Source of the DNA: Henckelia pumila
Taxonomy: Eukaryota > Streptophyta > Magnoliopsida > Lamiales > Gesneriaceae
DNA length: 64,000 bases
Reading direction: 5' to 3'
NCBI RefSeq assembly: GCF_033568475.1
Contig: NC_133123.1
Span: forward strand, 137,724,242 to 137,788,241
The notes under the pieces were generated by a model. The model had not been told where the DNA came from, searched no databases, and saw only the letters and a list, made by a program, of their open reading frames with translations. The stretch's first letter is position 1. Every line of letters begins with the position of its first letter. Position numbers and translations under genes: made by a program. Below, piece after piece: positions 11,905-25,444 of this stretch.

Positions 11905-14442
11905 TTTAGATATAATAAGTTATTGATTTTTAGTTACATATATTATATTATCAAATGTATAAACTACTAGCGATGGGGTCTGATGTAAAACAATGATTTA
12001 GTTTGTTTTTTTCCTAAATTGTCGTGGAATGAAACTTTAGAGTACCTTTTAATTAGGTAGATGGATGTGATCCAGGGATTGGAGACAATAATAGTTGTGT
12101 AGTGGTGTCACTGTTGCAAGCCTAAGTCTCAGATTTTTCTTATGAGTAGAATTATATTGATTTTGTGATCGAAATATTTGCATGCAGTAAGTGTTTACAA
12201 TAGCTTATTTTAAGTGTTTTTATGTTTTTAGTCAATTGAAAATTATATGTTAAATTGAGAAATATTTAAAATAAGTTTTTACAAATAACTTACACCTGAA
12301 CGACTATATTTATAATTTTGATAATACCATGACAATCAAAGATTAATAAATATCCTTATTACCTTTCTGATGACAATAATTATGAGAATAGATTATCATA
12401 TTATGACAATCAACATAATAATACATAGTTAATATAGCAATATTCTAGTCTTCAACTTTTAAAAAAATAATTATTATAATATATCAGTTATCACACCAGT
12501 CTCGAATGAATCCACCGAGAAAAACAAAGCCACTGAGGATCCAAATTGTCTTTATATTACATAATATATTTCTGTAAGATGTTTTCTGAACAGTACCTAA
12601 ATCATATGTCATACCATTTGTACTGGTAGAGAATTTAGGACTGCTTCGGACGTGGTCCTTTTTTCATATACTATATATTTTTTTCTTTAAAAAAATCGTA
12701 CAATTTTTTATTATTTATTAAAAAAAAAAATTAGCATATACAAACTACAAAGATCACCTACCAACTGTTTTTTTTAAAAAAAAATTATTACTTAGCATTT
12801 TGTACTAAAAATTTAACTGAGAGTTTATAATATCTTTAATTTGATTGATAGATTAAATATTGCTACTAATTAAGTACTAAATATTAATAAGTGAGGAAAT
12901 ACGTTGTACGGCATGGTATTAAAATTTAAAGCTGTTGTTTATATTTGCTAGCAAACATAATCTATAATTTTTTGATTCGTCATTTTATTTTATTTTTTTC
13001 TAATAACGATGTAATATTTTAAACTATATTAAATTAAATTTATTTAAAACGTAATACGCTAGAAAATATTTTTAAAATGATGCGGGAATTTTAGAGGGTG
13101 CAACCGATAATGGAATATTTATATTTTCTACTTCTTGTTTTTGCTTTTTGTTTCGTCGTATCATAGAAACAACACTGGTAATTTTCAGCTCCTTTAAAAA
13201 TGCTGAATAATAATGTTTAAGATTAATTTTGGTTTCACTCTAGTACTTTTCTTTAATTGCCTAATTTTATTACCAAATTACTCGTGCTACGAGAAATGCC
13301 GACCAAAGAATGAGGAAGATAACTATTTCAGAAAAAAAGATGAATTAATTACTTTGTCTATTTATTTATTTATTTAAGTGTGGACAAGGTAGTTCAATTA
13401 TATTTTTTCTTTTTTTAAAAAAAAAATAGTTCGATACCGATTCCAAAAATATTCCAAAAATACGAAGAACTTGAATCCGGACTCAAAATATTTTCGAAAT
13501 TAACCCTAACTCACTCATCCCAAATTTTCCATATTGTCATCATCAATGTGTGCCTCTTGTGTATTTAAGTAACGAGTAATCTGCATTCACCTTTCTCGTT
13601 TTTTTATTTTTGACATTCGCCTCTCTTGCGTGTTATAATTTTTATTATAATTTTTACATTTGATAAAATAAGTCAGTGTCAAATACCTAAAAATTATAGA
13701 AAGGTGAATGCAAATCATGACTTTAAAATAAAATGTTTAAAGATCGACGTTTAGCTATAAAACAATGAATGTTTCTGAATTTTAAATTATAAACTAGAGG
13801 CACATAATGTATTATATATTTTAATCGTTTGTTATTCTTATTATTCTTATTATTATCATTATTATTATAGTGTTGTGTGTGTATCTACCGGCGTGCAAGA
13901 TGATTGCCTCATTCCCAGAAAACATGCCGGCCGTTAAATTAAATTAAACTTTCGTGTTGTTTCAACCACTTTGACGGCGCCAACATTTCTTTTTACCTCC
14001 ACGTATATGTAATAAATTCGAACTCCAAGCTTTTATATATATTATATTATATATATTTGACCCGACAAAATTATTACAAGGATGCGTTTATACTGCACTA
14101 TATTTTTGTGAGCAAAATACATTATGTTATAAAGATATAAATACATGTGAATTTTATTTTGTGTGAGGTTTTTATAGTTTTTGATTGTGAGTTACATATT
14201 CCATGCCTTAATAATTGATTTCAAGTTGGGGAGATATGGTTTGAAAAGATAACTATAGAGCTGCGGGCATTTTTCATCATTTTTTACACTTTCACATCAT
14301 TCATTTCCTAATAAATAAAGTATAGAGCTGCGGGCGTTGTACTGCGATAGGATGAAAATTATGGTTGAAAGTGTATGAATGATCTTGTAGTTTTATTTAA
14401 TTCACTCAGTCAAAACATATGCAGTCAAATGCATATTAACGA

Positions 14443-14476
<34 letters not shown>

Positions 14477-17048
14477 TGAGTCGAGGAGGCCGGAGGGATT
14501 CACATCCGTTACATATGAGCATGAGATTTTGGTGTGGATGAGTTAAACGATTTTGACGGAATTTTAAACATAAAATATAAACGAGGTTGTCACCCAATTT
14601 AATCTATTTATACATCCTTGTTTTCTCTATTAAAATTTCAACAAAAAACCATTCCTCGAAACATAATAGTGAATGCATTAGATTTTGCAAATCGAGCGTG
14701 TTAATTGAAGAACGAAGGCAAAAATTAATGGGGGAAGCTTGATCTTGAATCTTTCTATATAATTTTGACTTGTGAGATTTCCCTGTCAAATTAAACTAAT
14801 AGCAAATATTAATTAAACTAAGAAAGATTCCCATCACAAAAATAAATTAATTTTGGGAAGATGATTCCTTTAATGGGGCCATTGATGTGATTGAACGCTC
14901 CATAGATGGTGCACTCTGTTATTTATTTATTTTTTTAACATGAGCACTCTGTTAATTTGAAATTGGTGAAATTTGTATTTTTTTTTTTCGAACCCATCAT
15001 CTTCATTATAGACGTCACCCCTTTATTTCCAACAAAAGGCCTTTTCTTCCCCCCACTTTAATGGCATATATTATACACACATTGGCTAATGTACATCAAA
15101 ATTTAAAATAGTTGGTGCTGCTCTAGATAAGATCCATCGATTTTTCTAAACCACCCAATCAAAATATTAGAACAACTCTGCATTTTAATAATAATAATAA
15201 TAATAATAATAATTGTGAAATTTCGGATGAAATGTTGTAGTTTGAATGGTTTAATTGTTATTGGGAATGAAATAAAATAAATCACTCGTCTAAAATTAAA
15301 TAAAAAAACAAATGGTGACAAAGGTGGCAATTATGAATTTATATATAAATATATAGTTACATCATAATTATGGTTAAAAAAAATAAATAGAAAATTATCT
15401 CATATGGAGCGGACGGTGGAGACGGGTTAAGCCGGACGAGCCGGCAAAGATGATGTTACATGGCTCGTGACAGGGTCATATAAAATTTAACAACTATTAT
15501 TAATTAATTCAACATTTAGACTAGTCAACACCTATATATGATTTATTATAACCATTAAGCCATATCATGGCATACCTATGAATTAATAAAAATATGTATA
15601 TAGTGGTTCCTTTAAGAAAAAAGTATTTAATTATGATATCATGTATCTTCGAATTAGTGGAGTATGTGAATTTTATTAATTTTTTTTATCGTAGCTCACT
15701 TTGTTTAGAAATTATCAAAATCGCTAGTTTCTAGGAACTATTAAAAAATTATAAAAATAATTGTCTAAGGTATACTCTCATTTTTCTTATTCGAGTTCTC
15801 CTATTGGTGGATTGTTTTTTGACCTTAGCATCGGAGTATTTACATCGAAAATCTCCAATGCTATTAACGTGCGCTGCTTGTGATGTAGGTGACGATCCAT
15901 TACCTTTTACTTATCGTTGAGTTACATCTACGTATCTAGATACAATATCTCATATCTCTTGAATTTGTTGGTTTATTTGGCTACGTTCAACTTTCTAAAA
16001 TGAGCTTGTTGTATATAGTGTGTCTAATGCGATTTACTTGATTAACATGAGAATTAACATAATGTTTATTGAAAGATAGATGTTCCAGGTTGCATAAATT
16101 ATTTTGCATAATTTTTTCAAACTTATCAACTTAAAACACCACCACTAAATTACTCCAAATCAATCGAAATCCTCCAATCTACCAACTTGTTCTATAATGA
16201 GAAAACTCGTTCGTAACAGACATTAGTATAAATACTTAATTATACCTTTTTTCATTTAACAATGGAGTTTTCACTTAGATGATTTCAAAGCAAATACGAT
16301 GCCGCTAGTTCTCAGATATTTAGCCTTTATAATTTGAAATTTTTGGACTTTGCATGATTGCATGTATGTTGGATTAATTATTGATGTGTTTTATGCAAGC
16401 TGGTCGGAATGTAAAGGACTAAATTTTTTTTATTTGGGCACGCAAGTTAATGAAGACATCCAAAAGGAATAATATAAGACGGCGAAATTTCTAATCAATT
16501 AATATAATTAACCATATTTTAAAGTATAGCCTACAAGCACTATCGATTTCTTTAAAATATGTCGGGAAATGAGAATAATACCCAACTCCTATGTCACCCA
16601 TTTTTTTATTTTTTTTCCCCATTAATTGCTCCACTAATTATAATCAAAATTATAAACTATAATAAATTAAAGACTAGAAATTATATTTTATCACAATCCA
16701 AATATATAATTTCATTTCACACTATTGATATCATGTTTTTGTACTCTATACTGCGAATGTGCATCAATAATTTGTTACATTTATTTATTACGATTTTAAA
16801 TATTGAATGCCACTTTTAATTGAAAATGACCCTTCATACACTCTTGTATATATATAATTAATGCACCAATGTTAAATCATTTCCAACATACACTGTCTCT
16901 AGCATCATCTCTTTCCTCTATTCATTCCCTTTTTATACATAACAACGTTGCCTTAAACCAAGCTCTCAGATTATATATTGTAAAATTTTCTCCATTCGAG
17001 AAGCTCTGAATTTTCATATTCACTAAGTAAAATTTTAATTTCTTAGAC
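11905..17048. other. Intergenic region, no gene seen
   Basis: AT-rich DNA without a supported coding frame. It contains a (TAT)n microsatellite at 14443-14476 and an (AAT)n run at 15186-15213. Short open frames here have low-complexity, AT-driven translations and are not genes. The last about 200 bases are the NSP2 5' region: TATATATAA near 16847-16856 and a TTTTTATAC near 16930 are possible TATA elements. Confidence 0.7.
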
Positions 17049-18545
17049 ATGGCTATGCTTATGGATTTCGATTTCACAAATTTTGGTTATAGTGCCACGA
17101 CCACGACTACAACCACCAGCACCACCGCCACGGCCTCTGCCTCGACGGATGATGGGTGCAATTGGAATGCATGGTCGCCGGTTGTTGATTGGGAGGCGCT
17201 ATCCGGCGGCCAGGAAGATTTCCACAACCTCGTTGATTCTATGATGGATGAAAGTGACTTGCAACAAAATTTGAATGTTAGGCCTAACATAGACGAGGAG
17301 TGCCACGATATATACTCCCCCGAGTACTATGCCACGACGACTGATGACGAATCCAATAGCACCGAGGATTTCAAGGGGATGAGGCTCATCCACCTTCTCA
17401 TGGCCGCGGCTGAGGCGCTGGATGGGACGAATAAGTGTCGCGAATTGGCTCGGGTGATATTGGTTCGGCTCAAGGAGTTGGTGTCTCCGAAAGAAGGCAC
17501 CAACATGGAGCGACTAGCCGCGTATTTCACCGAGGCCTTGCAAGGTTTGCTAGACGGGGTGGCTAACGGCGGTGTGAACGGGAAGTGCGGCGGCAATAAC
17601 CACTACAAGCCGGAGCACCACCCGACGGATGTCCTTGCGGCGTTTCAATTGTTACAAGATGTGTCACCTTATGTCAAATTTGGGCATTTTACGGCCAACC
17701 AGGCGATTTTAGATGCTGTGACACATGACAAGCGGGTCCACATTGTGGACTATGATATAATGGAGGGGATCCAATGGGCCTCGTTGATGCAGGCCTTGGT
17801 TTCGAGAAAAGATGGGCCCCCAACTCCACACCTAAGAATTACAGCCTTGACGAGGGGCGGCGGAGGGCGTCGATCGTTCGGCACCGTCCATGAAACCGGC
17901 CGACGATTAACGGCTTTCGCAGCTTCGATAGGCCAACCATTTTCTTTCCACCAGTGTAGGTTGGATCCGGACGAAACATTTAAACCGTCCAATGTAAAAC
18001 TAGTTAGAGGAGAAGCCCTTATCCTAAATTGTATGTTACACTTGCCACATTTTAGTTATCGGGCCCCCAATTCCATAGCTTCGTTTATGGCTGGGGCCAA
18101 AACCCTATCCCCCCGGCTTATAACCCTAGTAGAGGAAGAAATGGGCCCGACAGAAGACGAAGGGTTCGTGGGCCGGTTCATGGACACACTACACCATTAC
18201 TCAGCCATGTATGACTCACTGGAAGCCGGGTTTCCAATGCAAGGCCGGGCACGAGCATTGGTGGAGCGGGTCTTCTTGGGTCCACGAATATCCGGGTCAT
18301 TGGCCCGCATATATCGTGGTCGTGGCGAGGACGATTCTTGGGAACGACGGCTAGTCGCAGACGGATTTTTTTGTCCTATAGATATAAGTTTTGCAAATCA
18401 TTGTCAAGCTAAATTGTTAATAGGATTATATAATGATGGTTATAGGGTGGAGGAATTGAGTACGAATAAACTTGTACTAGGATGGAAAACGAGAAGACTA
18501 CTCTCGGTTTCAATTTGGAGTTCAAAAGATAATGATTTGTGCTGA
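17049..18545 (+). CDS. NSP2: GRAS transcription regulator, NSP2 type
   Basis: This is a single uninterrupted 498-residue frame from ATG 17049, and intronless structure is typical of the family. The N-terminus has a low-complexity Thr/Ser/Ala tract (about residues 17-33) and then CNWNAWSPVVDWEALSGG, a signature of NODULATION SIGNALING PATHWAY 2. The GRAS domain starts near residue 108 with the LHRI (MRLIHLLMAAAEAL), followed by VHIVDYDIMEGIQW (the VHIID motif), LHRII, PFYRE-like and C-terminal SAW regions (RRLLSVSIW). Known role of the family: NSP2 acts in the nucleus, forms a complex with NSP1, and promotes strigolactone biosynthesis genes and arbuscular-mycorrhizal and nodulation signalling. 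In a non-legume the mycorrhizal and strigolactone role is the expected one. A miR171-type site lies within the coding region. Motifs are intact, so the gene looks functional. Confidence 0.93.
   Translation: MAMLMDFDFTNFGYSATTTTTTTSTTATASASTDDGCNWNAWSPVVDWEALSGGQEDFHNLVDSMMDESDLQQNLNVRPNIDEECHDIYSPEYYATTTDDESNSTEDFKGMRLIHLLMAAAEALDGTNKCRELARVILVRLKELVSPKEGTNMERLAAYFTEALQGLLDGVANGGVNGKCGGNNHYKPEHHPTDVLAAFQLLQDVSPYVKFGHFTANQAILDAVTHDKRVHIVDYDIMEGIQWASLMQALVSRKDGPPTPHLRITALTRGGGGRRSFGTVHETGRRLTAFAASIGQPFSFHQCRLDPDETFKPSNVKLVRGEALILNCMLHLPHFSYRAPNSIASFMAGAKTLSPRLITLVEEEMGPTEDEGFVGRFMDTLHHYSAMYDSLEAGFPMQGRARALVERVFLGPRISGSLARIYRGRGEDDSWERRLVADGFFCPIDISFANHCQAKLLIGLYNDGYRVEELSTNKLVLGWKTRRLLSVSIWSSKDNDLC
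17452..17471 (+). promoter_or_regulatory. Candidate miR171h-type target site in NSP2
   Basis: GGGTGATATTGGTTCGGCTC, encoding part of ARVILVRLKEL, is near-complementary to miR171h-type microRNAs, which in Medicago are known to target NSP2 at this position. The same stretch encodes a conserved LHRI helix, so protein constraint alone could preserve part of it. Confidence 0.75.
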
Positions 18546-21270
18546 TTTGCAAGTGCATCTAGTCTCCTCAATATTCTATTCGTACTTGTCAATTACAATC
18601 CACAAAAATTTATGGGCGAAATATCTCCTATTCAACTACTCATTAAAAAAATATTGATTTTTATGTTAAAAATATTATTTTTTATTATAAATATGGACCG
18701 ATTCAATCCGTTTCAAAAATATAAATATCCAAACTTATTCAATACAATAACCCTTATTTGTATTTGTTCCAATTCTAAATTTTGCCTAGAGAGATGGCAA
18801 TAATGCCTTCAAAACAGGCCAAACAATGTACCTCTACATACTTTCAAAGTGTACAAAATTTAACTAAGCTTCTTTGTCATAATCAAATATAAGTTCAAAA
18901 GTAAGAGTTACGAAATAATATTGTATCTTTATCCTTTGACTAGCCTCATTTTTCCTTCGAGTTGTTGAAACATCCCTCTCCATCTGGCAATATTTTTTCT
19001 CTTTTCAAGAGCGTATTCATGGGAAGATTCATTGAATGTGCTCTCGTACAACATAATCGAACGCCATGTTGATGATATCACAACTTTTCAAACAAATTAA
19101 ATATGCACATAATACAACTAAGGATTAAAGAGGCTAAAAATATATTTACTTTTTAAACCAAAATTATTCATAAATCCAAACATTTTTCGAAATAAAATTT
19201 TTAAATCGAATAAACCGCGACAAATAACCAAATCCACATGGTTTGACGCACACCCTTTTTGTAAAACTTTTTATTTGAGAGGAGCTAGTTTTCCGTTGCC
19301 TCTAGAATTCGATATAATAATGAGAAAGGATTATGACGTTGTGTCCTACGATGCATGACATAGAAAAAAAATAAATATTGAAATAGTTCAACCCGTGCAT
19401 CGACCTTTTTGTTCTTACGTCACTCGCGACATCTTGTCCCATTATTTGTTAGTTTAGTGCATACCCAACTGTTCAAACTCATTACTTACATGCCTAATTT
19501 TTGTTGTACATGCGTCATACTGTTCCTCAAATTCATTCTTAATAGTTTCGATACAATATAATTAAGGCTAAGCATGTAACTAAATAGTAGGCTTTGGATT
19601 ATTCAAAAAATAAAAAAAATATACATATAGAAAAAAACAGGCTTTGACATTTTAATTCCCACTTTTAAAGTCCTTTGTCTTATTTTATTTTTTGTCATGT
19701 CGTAATCTAAGAAGAATTGAACTACGGATATACCACAGTCCCCAACCCCACCTTGCTAGTTGCTTCTATTCATTATTTTAAAGATTTTTGTACATTAATT
19801 AGACATGATGATTCGAATATGTGTGTGGAAGATTAGCGATTCATCTTTCAGCGACTTTTTTATTTTTATTTTTAGTGGTTGATTATATTATCAACAAAAA
19901 TAAAGCATACAATTTATTAGTTGATATTATATATTTGATAGGACAATGCATTTTGATGGGTTTGTACTTTGTTCGATTTGAAATTTATCTAATATAATAT
20001 AAATTCATTAAATCAATCGAACCGATTTGATCTCAATGTAGCCTCAACCTCATGATTTTGTACGGTTTTATGAAATTATATGTTAATTCAATTCCAATTA
20101 CATTTATAGTTTAAAATAAATTTAGACAATGAAGTTTTGAAAATATACAAATAGATGTGCATCTCTAAATAGGCTATGAATGCATCATTTGCACAGTAGT
20201 GGTAACATCTCAAGGAAGCAGCTTGCCAAGTGATCTTCCTCTTATACAGCGGGAGCCTTATACATTTGAGAGGCTCTTTGTTAGATCAAAGAGTTTCGTC
20301 CCTCAAATATCATAATCGAATCCGACGCACTTTTGGTTGGAAATGCTTTGAACAATCAAGTTAATGTCTCATCTAGTTTAGGTTTTATTTTTTATGATTA
20401 TAAAAACATGCTTTGTGTATTCCGTCATTTTTTTTTTGTTTTTTTACTCGATCAGCGAATCAAATTGCTCATACGCCAACACTTGGATCGGACTGTTGAA
20501 ACCTAAGGGGTAAATTTTGGGCTCAATCTAGTGTATGATAAACACTCCATCAATCCACGACTAACCATGTTAACCATTAATACTGGGCCTTCTTTAATTT
20601 GGGTTCAGTCTAATAACCAGTGAAGCTCTAACCTGACGGTTGGAATTTTCTTATCCGGAGGCCCTTATCAAAAGAAAAGGCCTTTTCATCAGTTACAGGC
20701 TTACAGCCCACCTCTACAATATTTTTGTAGTAGCACAAAGTGAATTACTTGTGAAAGGGCCCTTATCGAAAGAATAAGGCTTTTCAAGAGTTACAGCCCA
20801 CGTATAAAATGTTTTCCTATTAGCCCATTTTGAATCGGGCTTCTGATACGAAATAATCGAAACGTTTGAGCTTGGAAATAAAGGTTTACCGTTGATGTGA
20901 CAGTAGAGATATACGTTCGGATGGGAGAGCCCTCCAAAGTCCAAACACCACCACATTTTCAATTATTTTTTAGAAAATTATTTCGATGGATAAGTGTCAT
21001 AGAGAATGTTTAATAAGGGCAAAAAATATAAAATTTAAAAATATTATTCTCAGGATTCTGTTTTACTATTTATAACTTTTAGAAATTGATTGATATAATA
21101 TCTTAACATAATAACTGAATTTCTTTTTTAAAAAATATACATATGCACAGAAACTTATATAACGACGTATCACTGATAAATTTTGTGAGGCGAATTTTTT
21201 AATTGAATCAATTATAAAAAAAATTATTTTTTTTATTGTAAGTGTTGAAAATCTCATGGATAACTATAAA
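18546..21270. other. Intergenic region, no gene seen
   Basis: AT-rich sequence without a supported coding frame. The only structure noticed is an imperfect about 98-bp duplication near 20660-20850: GGCCCTTATC, then AAAGAA, then TTACAG...CCCAC, recurs at about 20660 and 20758. Confidence 0.6.
20660..20850. repeat. Imperfect tandem duplication, period about 98 bp
   Basis: Two diverged copies each hold GGCCCTTATC, AAGGC-TTTTCA, AGTTACAG and AGCCCAC in the same order, starting at about 20660 and 20758. No coding or terminal-repeat features. Confidence 0.55.
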
Positions 21271-21859
21271 CTAGTATTTCACCCGTGCGATGCACGGACT
21301 ATATATCATGTATAATATGGTTAAATTGGATAATATAAAAATTTTGAATATGAAATTAAAATATAAAAAAATTTAATTCTACAATAAGTAATAATAATAA
21401 TGTTAAAAAATACTTTTAAAAACTTTAAAAAAAATCTTTAAAAAATGTGTCGTGCGATGCACATGATGTTATTTTATACAATTAATGATAAAAAAATAGT
21501 AAGATTAAACATTTGAACGAACATAGATATAACATAAAAATAAATCAAAAAAATTTATGTATACATCAACATCTTAAAATATGGTTTTATCGTCTGAGAT
21601 CTAGTAGATCTTAACAACATACTAACTGTGTTTCAACGATCAATGCTAGTCTGAAGAGTATAGTTCACGAATAACATTAAGCAAATGTGTTATTTGGTTT
21701 GCAATTGATTGGTGACTGTTTTATTGAAGTAGTTGATCATGTTAAATAATATTTTTTGCACATAAATATATTTATACATTAAGTTTATTCAAACCAATAT
21801 TGGAAATGCTCGGTCAGTTTTGTTAAATTTTAAAATTTTTAATTGTGTGCAGAAAAATC

Positions 21860-22079
21860 TAGGGATGCGATATCGAACCAAAATATCGACTTTTCGAGAT
21901 ACCGTACCAAAATTTTTTCGATATATAAACATTTTTTTAATATATCAAATTTTTTTCGTTATCTCTACGGTATTAGTATGGATTTTTTTCATACCAAAAT
22001 TTTAGAATTTCGATATCTGTACCGGTATGAATTTTTTTATACAAATATTTTTATACGATATACCGAAACTGCACCCCTA
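21860..22079. mobile_element. hAT-type MITE, copy 1 (220 bp)
   Basis: Ends TAGGGATGCG / ...TGCACCCCTA form short terminal inverted repeats with one mismatch near the tip. The element is flanked by an exact 8-bp direct repeat GAAAAATC (21852-21859 and 22080-22087), the duplication length of hAT transposons. The interior is rich in ATACCG/CGGTAT and CGATAT words like the larger copy at 35764-36192. Confidence 0.85.
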
Positions 22080-22089
22080 GAAAAATCAT

Positions 22090-24570
22090 GATTGTTTTTT
22101 TAAAAAAAAAATAGAGGTGGAATTTTCAATTTTTTGGAAAGAAAATATTGTATGTGCATATAAATATATGAATGTATTAAATGTGATTTTTTTTGAATCT
22201 TAAACTATGATTTTAATTTTTTTAAAAAAGAAATCAATTATCGTATACGGAATGCTGAAATCTTGGTTAAGATGTATACATATATGATAAATAAACAACA
22301 TTGTGTAATCTATATATACATGTATATTTAATATTTATCGGGTATTTTAAATGTTTTATTGATATTATGATATATATTTTATATATAAATATATTTATAC
22401 ATATATGATAAATATGAAACATTCTGTATTTCTTAGTATTGTTTTTTCACATTAGAATCATTATCTAATCCATATATTCATGTATATTTAACATTTATCT
22501 GGTATTTTAAATGTTTATTGATATTATGATACATATGTTTATAAATATATTCACACATACATGGTAAATTAGCAATATTATGTAATATATATTTTAAAAG
22601 TGCACTTTAATTGTAATTATAAGTGTTTTCAAATTGAAATATTATATATTTATTAGAAATGTGGAATTGTAATTGTTTGTAAATATTTTTCGTATTTAAA
22701 ATGAATATATATGTATATAAATAAATGTCAATATTACAAATTTTTAATTTTATACATGAATATTGTGATTAGATGAAGAATTGTTGATGTTTTAGAAAGC
22801 AAATATTACGGGATGATATTTATGTATATTAATTTATGCAAATATTAAGAAATTACATTTATATTTAATAATAACATTTATAGATCTTAAAGGTATATGT
22901 ATATAAATTATATTACCGAATTCTGTGTGTGTATATATATATATATATATCTATATATATGTCTATGTATAAATTTATATTAAATATTTTTCGAATCTTA
23001 TGTTGGATTTTTAAAAAAATTTAATTGATGAATTTTATATATTTTGGAAAGTAAATATTATGAATGAAATGTTGAAATAATGAAATATTTTAAATATTTC
23101 TGTGTAATTTAAATGAATATATATGTATATAAATATATGTAAATATTATAAAATTTTTAATTACATGAATAATACGATTCAATTTAGAAAAATAATAGTT
23201 TGTAAATATTTTTCCGTAATCCAAATATGCCAAATATGAAGAATTATAATTTGAAAATATATAATTTTTTAAAATAATTTATTTTCCGATTTTCACAAAA
23301 TTTTTGTTTAGAAACCAAGTTTTGGCGGGATTTTACTAAAAATGACAAAAAGAAAATTAAATAAATATTAGAAAGGGAATGCTGAAATCAAAGAATAATG
23401 AAAATAATCATGTGTAATTTTACATGTATATATATATATGTATATAAATAGTTGCAAATGTTATGGAATTTTTAATTACATGAATATTGCAATTTAATTA
23501 TGAAATTTTTTATTTTCGTTTTTAGCAACACATTTTTGTCAGAATTTTGCCAAAATGACAAAAATTCTACTTATATTTATGTATGTTTAATTATATGAAT
23601 ATTTTGATTTAATTTCGTAATCAAGATATGAAATGCTTTATATTTTTGTTAAACCTAAGTTATTCTATATTTTTCTTAATTTTTAGATTTTGTTGTATTT
23701 AAGAATGATCGAAAAGTTAGTAGTGATTTTTTATAGTTTTAATTAAGGTAATGATTTTGTATGCTTCTAATTCGCAATTATAGATAGTGATTTTTTATAG
23801 TTTTAATTATAGTTATGATTTTGTATAGTTTTTTTATACAAAATTAAAAATTAAAATATTATGCAATTTTTCATTACGTAATATTTTGATTAAGCTTGAA
23901 ATTTAAATTTTTGAAAATCCTCCATAATCAAAATATGCCAAATATAGAATAATTGATTTAATATAATTTTAAAAAGTATGATTTTTTAAAACTATTTTTT
24001 CCTATTTTTGTTCTGAAAATTTTTATTTCCGAATCTTATGTTGGATTTTATTTTAAATATTTATTTTTTATTTTTAAATTTTTTTAAAAGAAAATATTAT
24101 AAAAAAGAATGCTGAAATTAGGGAATAATGTAAATAATGTTGTGTAATTTTAATTGGATATATATATAGATGCAAATATTATGGAATGTTTAGTTATATT
24201 AATATTGTGATTTAATTTAGTAATTAAAATCTGAAATTTTTTCTATTTTTTACGGGTTTAGAAATAATTAGTGATTTTTTTATAGTTTTTATTTTATTTA
24301 CAAATTATATATATAGACAAAGATTATGTAAATATACATAAATATTGTTTGGAAAAAAAATATTGTAAATATATGTATATGTATATAAAAGATGCAAAGA
24401 TTATGGAAGTTTTAATTTATATATATGTATATATAAATATGCAAAGATTATGAAATTTTTAATTAACTTAATATTGCAATTTAAGTATGAAATTTTTTAT
24501 TTCCGTTTTTGGCAATATAGTTTTGGCGGAAATTTGCTAAAAATGACAAAAACTCAGTTATTATATATAT
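22090..24570. repeat. AT-rich degenerate repeats inside the Helitron
   Basis: A loose series of blocks recurs in the same order (GAATGCTGAAAT, GTGTAATTTTA, ATATATGTATATAAATA, TTATGGAATTTTTAATTACATGAATATTG, then TTTTGGCGG and AAAAATGACAAAAA) at about 23040-23350, 23370-23570 and 24105-24560. The copies are strongly diverged. Confidence 0.55.
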
Positions 24571-24575
24571 ATAGA

Positions 24576-25444
24576 TTAAGGAGAAAAAAAGAAAAAAAGA
24601 AAGAAAGAAAAGCCACATCATCAATTTGTTTTAAAATAGCAATAACGCGTATAATAAAATTGTTGGCATATTAAATTTAAGTGGAAATGTGGAATCCAAT
24701 AAATTTGATCCAAAATGGGAAATGCAGACAATGCAGTGGAAGAATTGGAGTATGAATGCCACTAAATTAAAACTTGCCTAATAATATACAAAGTTTGAAC
24801 TTTGGATGTGCCACCCCTCCTTATAGCAACTCTTTTTTTGACTCCATTTAATAACACGAAAATTCCACTCATTTTCATACAATCATATTATAAAAATAAA
24901 AGAACTTCGATTTAGTCACTAAATTTCATATTTAGTAAAATATAGGTCCCATACGTGCCAATATTCTGAACGATTTTTTTTTTTTAGAGTTATTCTGAAC
25001 GATTTTATCTATGAAAAAATGGAATTTATTTGCATTCAAATTCTTTGGTACTTTTTTTTCCCATAAATTTTTATTGTTTTAAATTTATGAACTAAATCGA
25101 AATGAAAGGACGATCGGACGACCATATATTCCCGCCAACACGGTGATCTCTGGATCCAACGGACAAGAAAGCGCACAAAATATCAACCGTAGATGTTTCT
25201 GCACGGGTCTACATCAAGGACAGGTGGGGCCCAATCAATCTCCAGATATAAATTATTCACCCTTCCATGCTCAACTATTCCAAAACGACTCCTTCTCCTC
25301 TAAACTGTATCCTGCGGGCTGCGCCCTTGCGTCGCTGCTTATCCTGCGCACCACCGGAGATGAAACCTGCGTCCGAGTACTTGATAAGAATATCTAGGTA
25401 CAGGGTCCGCGGCTGATATTGGATTAGGGGACATTAGATTTCAC
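24576..25444 (+). promoter_or_regulatory. Upstream region and 5' leader of the MORN gene
   Basis: The first 500 bases are AT-rich with no feature. From about 25090 base composition becomes more balanced, as in a 5' leader. AGATATAAATTATTC near 25244-25258 is a possible TATA element. A short frame (25143-25397) has no known domain and is taken as untranslated sequence. Confidence 0.45.

Larger units (their letters stand above)
21271..24575 (-). mobile_element. Putative non-autonomous Helitron (about 3.3 kb)
   Basis: Read on the minus strand, the 5' end is TCTATATATATA at 24575, preceded by A. The 3' end is a perfect 6-bp hairpin (CCGTGC-ATC-GCACGG, 21283-21297), an 8-base spacer and CTAG at 21271-21274, followed by T. 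This is the A|TC...CTAG|T insertion signature of Helitrons. The body is very AT-rich, has no Rep/helicase frame, and contains repeated blocks (GGAATGCTGAAAT..., a TATGTATATAAATA-rich part, and a subterminal ...AAAATGACAAAAA...) near 23340, 23555 and 24540, so internal tandem expansion is likely. An hAT MITE is inserted in it. The ends might belong to two different insertions; that is the main doubt. Confidence 0.62.

Noticed and set aside
21448-21466. Second GTGCGATGCAC hairpin near the Helitron 3' end
   Set aside because: It is not followed by CTAG at the proper distance, so it is probably internal.
25143-25397. Plus-strand frame upstream of the MORN gene
   Set aside because: No domain; the position and composition fit a 5' leader.
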